Assembly (NCBI GenBank): GCA_003993805.1
Contig: RSEF01000003.1
Span: forward strand, 107,761,752-107,825,751
Length of the DNA stretch: 64,000 nucleotides
Source: Himantopus leucocephalus
Taxonomy: Eukaryota > Chordata > Aves > Charadriiformes > Recurvirostridae
Direction: 5' to 3'
Shown: one piece after another, positions 40,222 to 50,773 of the stretch
Position numbering within the stretch: position 1 is the first letter of the stretch
Layout: every line of letters starts with the position of its first letter
Notes under the pieces: model-generated
Databases searched by the model: none
What the model was told of the DNA's origin: nothing
The model's input: the letters and a program-made list of their open reading frames with translations, nothing else
Translations under genes and position numbers: made by a program

Positions 40222-41530
40222 AAATAGGGAATAGGATTGCACTGTTTGTTGCAACCAAGGAATCTGAAAAACTTGTTGCAATTAACAGAACTGGAGCAGA
40301 GGGCCTGCCCTAGAAGGCTCCTGCAGAAACGCTGGAATGTGTACCTACTTTGTGTGCCTCAGAAAAAAAGTTATAATTTCAATTCCTACAAATCATATTT
40401 TTAAAGGTTTCATGTTTTGTGGATGCTTATTTTAAAGAGATATACGCAGTCCCATTTCTGTTTCCATATGGGTAGTTTAATTTTGAAGTAGCATACAGGA
40501 AATTTACCATCAATTATTATTTTATATTGTAATACACAACCAAGAGCTCCCTAAGATATGGTGCAGAATTTGGAAATATTAGAGATGTGTTTTTTCCACT
40601 GAAATATTATAACTCTGGAAATGTTCAATACAGTTAATTCAGCCAGACAGGAAAGCCATTCCCTTTCATATAAGGTTCTGAGACAATACCTCCCTTCTCT
40701 TCTGTGGCAGAGTGCTAGAGCGTAGACCATAGCTAACACAAAATCCAAGAAAGTCAGCTTATACATGTACATGTCAATTAAGAGCTTGAAGAAGTTTTAA
40801 ACCCATCTCAGTCATCAGAAAAAAAAAACCCAACATAAAAGATAATACAATGTTTTTGTCTAGGAGACTAGCTTTCATCTTTTTAGGTGTTCCTTCTTAA
40901 ATGAAAAGCAAATACACATGAAAAAACGAGTAATGTAACTTCATATAACAATTCAAAAATACACAGTAATGTCTTTTAGTTCTTGTCCAAAGAAAAAAAG
41001 ATAGTATTTAGTTTTTTTCCTCCAGAAAATACTGCTGCAGTATTGAACAAAAACCTGTTTAGAATTGCATGAAAGTCCCCAAACATATCATCTTGCATTT
41101 CAACCTTGCTACAAAAAAAAAAACAAACCAGTGATGTAACGGCTCTCAACTTGTATGTGAACAGACTGCCAAGTTTGTCAGGAACAAGCTAACTCATCTG
41201 ATGTACTATCATCACTTTAAAAGACCCCAAAGTGCTAGAATATGAATACAGAGATGATAATCTACTTCATATAACATGATAGTTTCTGTTCCACCACATT
41301 GACTTAAAATAGCATACTAGATAATTTAAAGAAAGTGCTATGAGTTTTAATCACCTCAAGTATATATAAAAGATCTTACTAGCCCCATGTTACTGCTCAC
41401 TGTGGACACAATAGCTGTGGCAAATCTTAATAATGATAAGAGTCTCAACAGTCTCTGCCTACTATATGAGGATAAAAGAGCTAATTTATTACCTCAAACT
41501 CTGAAAGGTGATTAATTCAACTGCTCATAC

Positions 41531-41659
41531 CTTAGCAACAGCTTTTATCTGCTCCAGTGCCACAGCGTGAAGATCTTGATCTTTGCTTTCTACCAGCAGT
41601 TTCAGGGACGGCAGCAGGAGGGACTGGTTAAGCAGCAGCAAACATAATTCTTTTATACA
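41531..41659 (-). CDS. NBAS: NBAS penultimate coding exon (43 codons)
   Basis: This internal exon of NBAS encodes 43 residues, starting CIKELCLLLLNQSLLLPSLK and ending LEQIKAVAK. It is leucine-rich and helical, as expected of the alpha-solenoid C-terminal part of this tethering factor. The acceptor is a TTTATTTTCAG tract (minus strand) and the donor is AAG followed by GTATGAG. It is 129 bases long and phase 0 at both ends, so it joins the exon at 48212 and the terminal exon at 30204 without a shift. The KELCLLLLNQSLLLPSLKLL stretch is a strong match to vertebrate NBAS as I remember it. A chance open frame is unlikely because splice sites, phase and homology agree. Confidence 0.92.
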
Positions 41660-44600
41660 CTGAAAATAAAAGTAAACTCATTCGGGTGAGATCTCTGGAG
41701 ATACTAGCATCATCGTTCACACTAAAATTTATGAAAATTCTATCTCAAATGCAAAATGAAAACAAACTTTTACAACAAATGAACTCCCTCTTGGAAATAA
41801 CTCTTCAGAAACTTGAAAGGACAAATTTAAAAAAAAAGGTGGAATACATGCTTATAAGTGCAAGATTTGGTTTTTTTTAAGACAAGGCAGGTACTGAATC
41901 ACCATTACAACCTGGAGTTTAACTGAAAGAACAGAGCAATCACAGCTCTCTGTGGGACCAATATATTTGTGCTTACTGAAATACTGCAAAGCCCAGGAAG
42001 AAACTTAACAGACAGCTGTGACATTTCTGTAACTCAATTATGCAATCAAAAAAGTGCAACAAAATAAAGAGGAAATAACAGCACATACCAGAGTTACAAA
42101 ATCTTTTCAAATTTTATACAAATTTTTATACACAATTAAAGCCGAGCAAATTCACTTTCCCTCATTCATCTAATTTCTCATATTTTATAGTATAGCACAC
42201 ATTTAGCATTATAAATCTTCTGCAAGAAGAAACTGGCCAGAGAAATAACAAAAAGAACCCCACAAAACTACTGTGCATTTCCAAATCTTTAACTTGTCCT
42301 TTAGTTAAAACAAACAAAACCTCCTACATGTAACTTGTGGCTTTTTTCCCCCCCCTCAACATTGCAGTGATTTATTCATTCATACATTAAAAAGTATTTC
42401 GACTAAAAAATTACATTATAAATCAGATTGTAACTTCCCTTTCTCTTTTTGTCATTTTTCAAGAATTTTGCTCATTTGCCACAACCACTTCCCAATGAGG
42501 TCCAGAGATGTCCCGTACTCCAGGACAATTCACACTAAATGCTCTGGGTATTGTATGATAGTCACCTTGAATATGGTATCCAACCCTTAGAGGTGCTCTT
42601 TGTTCCACTCCAACATTTAGACAGCAGTTGACAAAGGAGCTCATCAGCTAAATATTAAGTTGGGAGAATGCAAGTCATTTTTTTTTTTTTACATCTTTTG
42701 AAGTTTAATGACAAGTGACACAATTTGATAACCAAAATGCAACTATACTTTTAGCAGCAACACAGTTTTAGTAGCTGTGAACCTAAAAGCCTAAGAATTA
42801 TTTGAAGACGAAGAGATGTTAAATGCTCCAGCTGTAACGTAGTGCAGAGACACCTGGCCTTGCATGGTAGCACAGGCAGCTATCTGGCTGCACGTTGCTC
42901 AGTCTTTTCTAAATTTATACCTTCAAGAAACACTACCTAGAAGGATATATTCTATCACACTGAGCTCTGAGTCACTGAGGCAAGGCTTCTTCTCGTGCCC
43001 AGACTTGTTCCTCTAAACTTGTATTCTGTACTGCTACTAATGTTTTCGGTGAAGGGTATGATATAGGATCAAGGAATAAGAAGATTAAATAAATACATTA
43101 AGCTTTGTCAGATCAGTCGTATGCTTATTAAACTTCTGATAATTTCATATGCCGTTGTATTTCTTTTGAGCAGGATGGCTGCCATACCAGCAAACTGACT
43201 GAATGCAAAGTTAGAGATTCACACTACATGTCTCCTTTTCTTGAAAAGGCAATAAATGCAGCTTATGTTCAGTAAAATAAATCCCGAGAGTCAGAACATA
43301 CATAACCTGAACAAAACAGCAATTTTACCATGCTTGGTTTTTCTCTCTGAAAGCCTCTCAAAACTAAATGGAGAAGCAGGGCCATAAGAAATAACCCCTA
43401 AGTATAAGAAGGCTCTCTAAAAGAAACCCAAATCATATTTTTCAGTTGTGGGCGGAAGAAAAGGAAACTAAGCAAACTGCAAAATGTAACTAGGTACGGT
43501 GTGTTTTTAAAGCAACAGGGCAGGGAGAGAAAAGACGCAGATACTGAATCAGAGTTTGCTGTCTCAATGAGCTGCTTTAAAATAAAGAAAAATTAAATCT
43601 CTCACCAAGCAAACACAATAATACAGATATTAACATTGCTGTTTTCAAAGCAGTAACATTTAACTTGGATGATATGCCAGCATTTTGTTTTCTTCTTAGA
43701 TGCTTTACAATTATACTCTAGTACTGGTCACACGTGCTAATAGAACGTGTTCTAACAGTCTGCTTTGCTCATCAGAGGCATAACGGCCTCCACATAAGAA
43801 AACACATGCTTAGGTATCCAATTAACTTCTGTTTATCGTACATTAGCAGATTTTGAAGCCAAAGCTCGTTAGATTTCAGGTAGGTACCAGTCAGATGACC
43901 TGAGTAACTTTGTGCCTGATAACGTGTCTAGCAGACACATCCGGTCTCACCTACAAAATCCATCAGCTCTCTTGAAGAAGTATACATTCCAACAATTAAT
44001 TTTACTTACTGTCAAAATATCATGCCTTATGCTAAAATTTGAAATGTTACACATTAAGCAATTGGTTCTTGTTACGCCTTTCTCTGTAAATCAAGAGAGT
44101 TTTATAGCTTCTGTTCCATCTAAAAATATCTGCAGAATAAAATCAATCACCTCTTGATCTCTGATAAGCTAATACACTGCAATTTTTCAGTCTTCCACTT
44201 CAAGATATTTTCAACCGTGCACTAATTTTTGCAGGTTTTTTCTTTTGCCTCTCGTTTTTCAGTGTCCTCTTAAAATGCAGCTATACTAACAAGGTGTTTT
44301 ATTTTAATGCCAGTCTCACTAGTGGTTTATGGAGAAGGGCACTTCTTATCCACTCTTCTCTTCAATATCTCTTATCTCTTATAAGGTAAGACTGCTCTGC
44401 CTATTTTCCTGGCACGCTTATGATACATCATGATAAATAACATACTTATACAAAAGAGTCAGTGACAAAAAGCCAAGAAAAGCAAAGTGTTAAATATCTT
44501 TTTTTTTGGCTTCAATTCTTATTAAAAGATCTCAGGCAAATGAACAATTAACAGTTGACAATAATAATGGGTGAGACTTCAGCATTGAAAAGTCAGTCTC

Positions 44601-44929
44601 AAATACAAAAAAGATGTTTCTGGGGCTGAAAAATTCACCCCAAAACACGTAAAGAAATGATAAGCCAAGTTAAGAGATATCACCTTTGAGAACACGACAG
44701 GTTACAGAAGACTGGAAAAGAGAAATACAGTCTACCTTTCAGACATGGAAGAAAGGAGGCATGCAAGGGGAAGAGTATCATGGGTCTATCAGACACTCCC
44801 GGCCCATGAAAACCACCAAAACATACAAAGAAAAAACAAACTAAAACATTGTACTGAAAAATGTTCCTAAAGGCTGCTGCAACAAGTTCTGTAGTTAAGA
44901 AGGCGGCCATCACTATGGCATATTTTGAG

Positions 44930-45310
44930 TTTAGCGACACTTTGAAAATGTGACACGAAACACTGTCAGAGGCACCAGGGAAATAAGGTGTCGGACAGCG
45001 TGGGCCAACTCACAAACCCTTGAGTGGCCTCCGTCCCTCCTCCCACAGGAAGGGACCGGACAATTCGCCAAGCAGACTGTCCAGACAGTATAAACATCTC
45101 CTCCTATGTCTGCCACAAGTGACTGCACTGCTCCTCTGGACAGCAAGTGGAAAGCCAACCCCAGGCAGCCAGCCACCGCTCACAGCGCTCCTCAGGGCAA
45201 CACAAGTGGCTTTCTTCTCTGTAATAAGCACTTGCAAACACTTGAGTGTCTGCCCGCCTGCAGAGAGAGGCTGCGCTTAAAGCGGGTACGATGTTACCTC
45301 TGAGAGGGAC
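44930..45310. other. CpG-richer intronic patch, nature unknown
   Basis: Within an NBAS intron this stretch is clearly GC- and CpG-richer than the flanks (for example GGACCGGACAATTCGCC and CTGCGCTTAAAGCGGG). It is open in several frames for that reason. It could be a regulatory element or an unrecognised repeat. No protein similarity is seen. Confidence 0.3.
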
Positions 45311-45394
45311 AAGGGAAGTCCTAAACCAAGATCTGGATTACCACGATTTAGTTGAAATTTTGTAAGATAACTTTTGTCTTCTATCTACTTATGC

Positions 45395-45770
45395 AGCTAT
45401 CAGTGGCCCACTGTACCAGTGAGGCATATAAAACGGATTTCATACGAGTCTGTTTTGGGTCCAGTATTATTCAGTATTTTCATGGATGGTTTTAAGGGCT
45501 GGATAATGAGTACAAACAGTACTGTGACTGGAGAAGCTGAAAGCAGACCAAAGGGCAGCATTTAAATTCAAAATTATCTGAACAAAATTATCAGAGACAA
45601 CTGTGAATGAAGAAAATCATACAATGTAAACTCATATATAAAAAACAGGAACAACCAGCTACAGAAACAGAAAAAAAGGAGACCAACTGGCTGCTATATT
45701 ATTCTAGGAGATAAGCATCTCATAGCCACTAGGACCCCAGGGCGATTACAGATAAGAGACTAGATGCATT
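45395..45770 (+). mobile_element. Decayed ancient CR1 reverse-transcriptase fragment
   Basis: One frame reads SVLGPVLFSIFMDGF, the conserved segment just before the catalytic aspartates of CR1-type reverse transcriptases. Following blocks (TTTAAATTCAAAATTATCTG, AACAACCAGCTACAGAAACA, GACCAACTGGCTGC) keep the order of old amniote CR1. No catalytic motif survives in frame. Confidence 0.7.
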
Positions 45771-47695
45771 CTCCCATTTAGGTATTCTTGTTAACTGACA
45801 CATGACCCATAGGTTGACAGAAAAACATGAGATATTCAGGGGAGTCACAGCTCAACGCTTACTGGGGGGAGAAGGATTTGCCCTTTTCTAAAGAGATTAA
45901 TCAGGTAGTGCAGGGGATGTCAGTCCAAACACATGCGCATTCCCAGCAAATAAACAGTGCTTATTTCAACTAAGAGGAATGGAAAAATCTATCCACTGAA
46001 TAACGCAAGTAAAAAAACCACCACACACACAGAGATACAAAGATTAAACTATAGAGCTCCCCAAAAAATGTTAAAAAAAAGAACTTGGCTGTAAAAAAAT
46101 AGAAAGACGAGCAGGAGGTGGAATAAAGGAAGGGAGAAACCTTTCTGATTACATCCAAAGAAACCGTTTTTCTAACTTCTAGGCCATCATGACTTAAAGT
46201 TAAATGTTTTTTCCATCACAACCTCTGGACTGCAGATTGGCAAATGTTATTCATGGTGATAAATTGATCTCTCGGTTTTTAGAATTCCATCATTCTAGGT
46301 CTGTCTTCTTAATCAGTGTATTTATTGAAATGTGAAGTCATCTAAACAGGTTAATTGTCAGTAATCAGATTTTCATCTTATTCAGCCACGTGATCTCAGC
46401 TCTCTAATTTGTGCACTTAAGTACTGTAGCCGTGCATACAAATAAGTTACTTAAATTTACACATGTAATTCCCCCTCTTCCCAAGTAGAGACTTAAAGCA
46501 ATATAGCCTGTGTTTGTAGGCAACTGTACAATTACATGTTTTAGTGCAACTCCTGTTGCTGTACGGCATTCCAGTCACAAAAATGGTATTTTACATTGGT
46601 AAAGCCATTTTATGCTCGAGGACCAGAATAACTTCATATTACCTACACCTACACAGAGGGGTCTTCCAACATTCCGTACCATTAAAAAACGGAAGGCACT
46701 TCCAACCAATGCTGCCAACCAATACCAAAACTTGTGTAAATAAGGACTTGTTATGGAATTTAAGAAAAAGTTTACTCAATTAAGACAATTGAGCAAACCA
46801 CGACCCATTCTTGAGCAGAACTCTTGGCAAACTGACTGCCGTATGACAGTGACCTTCGGTGGGATTTGTCTTCCCGCTTCACTGAGGTAAGTAAGAAAAT
46901 TCCACTTTGACAGTTTGACTACTCCTGTGCATGAGTACGACCGTGAGTTTACAAGCTATGATGCACCATTCATCACCTTGTAAGGAAAAGCTACCTATAC
47001 TTATGCCAGACCCAGGGATAGGGAGACATGCCTTCCACTAAAATTTTTGGTGAAATGAATGAATGAATAAATGTACTTATCATTTCAGCTTACTGACACC
47101 TTCTGAAATCATGTTTTACATAGATTTTGAACTTGACTTAAATCAGTCTGTTGGACTATCTAAAAAAAAAAAAAAAAACCAAAAAACCAAACAAAAAAAC
47201 CACCACACCCCACCTGCCTGTATTTTAAACAGAATGTGTTGTTTCTATTCTGCTTTTAGTCTTAACATCAGCTGTTTTCTATAACAGACTGTGATTGCAT
47301 GAAGATGATTATAAGGGATTAATCAGCCTACTAAAAATATGCACATGACTAGTCTGAAGTTGTGTGAATTTTATTAAGCTTTTCTCAAATCTGTCTTCAT
47401 TAGTATACAATGTTTACGTACAAAATGCTTCAATAATTTTATACTTAAGAAATGCTTGTACTGAAGTATGCATACATAGTCAAGGAAGACAAAAACATGA
47501 TTATTCCAAAGAAAATACCTGTGTATTAGGTTTTTTTCCCCATCACCATACATTTTTCAAGGATTCCTCACTAAATCTGTATGCATTTATTAGTGAGAAA
47601 ATTACTCATTATTTAATTAACAGCTTTTGTCTCACTAACATCAATGACAATGCATTATTAAAGACTTTCTATAAATACTTCAAAGAATAATTTAC

Positions 47696-48180
47696 ACTGG
47701 AACAAACCTCTAAAGGTCAGCTAATCCAACTAGACACCACTCAAAGCAAGTCCAACAAGATCAAATTGCCCATGACACGATCCAGTCAAGTTCTGAATAC
47801 CTCCAAGGACAGAGACTCTATGTCTCTTCTAGACGTCCACCTATTCCAATATTTCACCACTTTAATGGTGAAATATGTTTTTATTGTATGTAATGAGAGT
47901 TTTTGATGATGTAAACTTGTCTCTATTGCCTCTTGTCCTATCATTGAGCATCTCTGAGAAGAAGCTGGCTCCATCTCCTCTACACATTTCCTCATCTGCA
48001 TATTTAAAGACAGTGATATGATATGCCTCGGCCATCTCTTCTTAAGACCAAATGAACCCAATTCTCTCAGCCTCTCTGCATTTATTGTGCTCCCACCCCC
48101 TAATCATCTTGTTAGCTCTCCATGAGACTTGATGCAGTATGGCAACATCTTTCTTGTAATCGGGACCTCAAAACACGACT
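47696..48180 (-). mobile_element. CR1 LINE 3' fragment, same strand as NBAS, beside exon
   Basis: The minus strand encodes KKRWPRHIISLSLNMQMRK, later KVVKYWNRWTSRRDIESLSL and EVFRT. These are the remains of the CR1 ORF2 C terminus (HWNxLP...SLEVFK type). Left of it the tail (CTAAAGGTCAGCTAATCCAA, plus strand) is a degraded CR1 3' end. The element has lost its terminal repeats and many codons, so it is old. Its right edge is about 30 bases from the NBAS 5' splice site at 48211. Confidence 0.82.
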
Positions 48181-48211
48181 CATACCCATGATACCTGAAG
48201 TTAAACCTTAC

Positions 48212-48356
48212 CTTGACAGGGAGCATGTGCTTTGTGTCATACAAAGAACGGCAGATTTTCAAGATTTCATTTCCTGTGTCCTCCTTCTCCTCAGGTGGGC
48301 ACCTCTGTAGCATAACAGTCCCCAGTTTCACCCAGGGATTACCATCTGTGCACGAT
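48212..48356 (-). CDS. NBAS: NBAS coding exon (48 codons plus one split-codon base)
   Basis: This NBAS exon encodes SCTDGNPWVKLGTVMLQRC, then CPPEEKEDTGNEILKICRSL and YDTKHMLPVK. The NPWV-LGTVML-RC core is characteristic of the NBAS C-terminal region. The acceptor used is CTGTTTTTTCTGGGCAG, with a good pyrimidine tract. A second AG lies 11 bases further in (GTGCACAG, before position 48345), but it would break the frame with the upstream exon. With the outer acceptor the exon is 145 bases, takes two bases from the previous exon to complete a glycine codon, and ends in phase 0 at the donor AAG, GTAAGG. A sense-oriented CR1 fragment begins about 30 bases past the donor. Confidence 0.9.
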
Positions 48357-49459
48357 CTGCCCAGAAAAAACAGAGATGTAGATAGAATATAAATATACAT
48401 ACACAGCGCCACCATTTTCTGTAGGTGCATTTTTCATCTTCTTTTGGTTTTGGTAAAATAAAGTACAATCTCATGAAAGAGAGAAGAAAAAGTTATGAGA
48501 CAAGTTACTATCATGATGCCATCGTTCTTTTGATGCAACAAAGAAGCTTAAATTATTTTGCATTATGACATGCTGTTACAATCCCTGAGGAATGACGCAC
48601 CAGAAAAAGATCGATCAAATCTTTGGAACAGCTTCTCCTGGCTTTATACCAGCTAATTTCCCAAGCAGAATGGTATCGAGGGAGGGGTGACGGGAATCCA
48701 GCATTCCTAATTTTGTTTGCTTTGATCACATTCTAACAGCATCTGTCTCTCACGTATCTGTCTCTTGCTTCTGAGTGGAGAAAATATTTCCAAGATTCAC
48801 ATTTTAATTTTCAGGTCCAAGAAATACAAACAAAAATAAACTTTTTTTACAGCCTATTCAAACAGGGTAGGAGAGCAAAAGTATATGCATCTGTACTTAT
48901 CTGGCAGTAGATATGGATGCAGATACGTTTGTTTTACAGATTTAAACTGTTCTTTTCATTCCATACAGAACTTCATGTCGTGTCACCGTTACACAGTCAG
49001 ACTTAAACAGACGGCAGACAGTAGATACAAGTGAATTTTATCATGCATGTTGGCAAAGACAATGTTTACTATTAAGTTTTGTTGCTGGAACATTTCTTGG
49101 CGTACAGTCGCTATTTGCTAGATCATGGAGACGCTTGCCTGCTTTTCTTAGGGATAGGTGTACTTGCTGGGACTGGATGTACCGACAGAAGTGGGTAGCA
49201 GAGCGGAGCTTTTAAATGACAGCACAAAGCATAACACTGGAACACATTCACACTGCCATTTTCCTAACGCGAATCAAGTTAACACATTTCAATTCCATCT
49301 ACAATGGGCTAAAATCATGCACAATCACAGCTTAGATCGTGATTCTATTAAGCCACAGTAACACAACCACTGTGTTCATCTGTGCATAAAGTTAGGAAAG
49401 CACGGAAGATGGTTTAAAAATCCCTCATCAGTCTCTTCGGCCATTAATCAGCCACTCAA

Positions 49460-49501
49460 AGACACTGGAAACTTCATTTGAGACACTGGAAACTTCATTT
49501 T
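49460..49501. repeat. 21-base tandem duplication
   Basis: The unit AGACACTGGAAACTTCATTT plus one base appears twice in direct succession and differs only at its last base. Confidence 0.9.
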
Positions 49502-50731
49502 AGCTTGAAAGAAAAAGGAAAAAAAATCACAGCAAGACCAAATTTGGCAGGTTGGTCTTACAATTTAGTGTAAATTTAGACACTCATCCAGCACAGGTGG
49601 GAAGGAATAGTAAAGTGGTGTCAAAGTGCTGCTGTTCAAAGATATTATTTAGCAGCAATTGTTGAAAGTAACACATTAATATCACTGTAAACAGAGTCTG
49701 TTAAGAGAGTCTGCTGGATTGACATATATAAAGGAGTAGGTCTGACAACTCTGGAGAGGACAACCACCAATATCTACTATTTCATATATAAAAGCTCTCT
49801 CCTGCTTATCTTCCACCTTCAAAAGCACATACTGTAAACAAGTAAAACCAGCTCCACATGAAGCTGACGTTACATTCTAGCATGGAAACCAGAGAGAGAT
49901 GCTCGGAATGAGTAACTTTGAATGCGGAGTAAATAGAAGTCATTATCTTTATTCCTTCTGACAACTTAACTGAGCCTTTCCATCAGTCACAGTCACTGAG
50001 CACAGAGCTGCCGCAAGTCTGGCTGGGAACAGCTGAGCTCCTCCTCTCCTCCCAACCTGATGGGTCAAACCCAAAGATGTCAGCTTATTCAGCAAGCAGA
50101 ACATGATGCACTTAATCTGTGAACCNAGTTGTACCAAGAAAAAAAAAAAAAAAAAAAAACAACCCTGCAACTCCATCTTTGCCACTGGTTAAATTGATAG
50201 CTCCTGCTATGTGATCCATCTCTTGCTTAGAGGCATGGAAAGTCATAATGAATTTCCATTTTTATAGCTGCTGCCTCCAGAGTACATTAAGAAAACCTAT
50301 AAGAATTTCCCATTAGAAAAAGAAAACAAAAATCCCACTAAAAACCACAGAAGTTAGAAATAACCAGAAAGATTCAAGGCCACAAGGCTTGCCATGTGCA
50401 GGTTTCTTTATTTAAGTAAAGTATCAGATGTATACTTTACATATATAAAGCTTTTCTCAACACAATTCTTTACAATTCTTTCAAATACTTGTGTGATCTA
50501 TTAAATATCTGTTATCTGCCATCTCTAAATAAAAATAAGATTCAGTTACCAAAAATCTGTCACCTACAGGTAAAATTCAGTTCCTTCTCTCCTGAATTTT
50601 ACCTTAGTTCAATTATGGTTAAAAAAAAAAGTTATTTCTCAACATGAAAAAAAAATAATTATTTCAAAAACTCAGCATGAACGCATTATTATTTTGCCCA
50701 GAAGCAAAAGAGGGTAATTTTGGATTAAGTT

Positions 50732-50773
50732 AAAAAAAAAAAAANTAAAAAAAAAAAAAAAAAAAAAAAAAAA
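50732..50773. repeat. Poly(A) tract containing a single N
   Basis: A run of about 40 bases, nearly all A, with an N at 50745 and a T directly after it. This is probably a homopolymer join. Confidence 0.9.

Larger units (their letters stand above)
30205..41530 (-). other. NBAS: NBAS last intron (11.3 kb)
   Basis: The intron is bounded by a GT donor (GTATGAG, minus strand) and an AG acceptor (TTCGTAG). It holds a CR1 copy in antisense orientation (33700-34760), an older CR1 fragment (35010-35480) and long AT-rich unique sequence. From about 37640 to 39950 I see no repeat or coding signal. A plus-strand 86-codon open frame at 39961-40221 is discussed in the findings. No nested gene is supported. 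Confidence 0.85.
41660..48211 (-). other. NBAS: NBAS intron (6.6 kb)
   Basis: The donor is GTAAGG after AAG and the acceptor is TTTATTTTCAG (minus strand). It contains a CpG-richer patch at 44930-45300, a decayed CR1 reverse-transcriptase piece at 45395-45770 and a sense-oriented CR1 at 47696-48180. The rest is AT-rich sequence with homopolymer runs, and no gene is visible. Confidence 0.85.
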
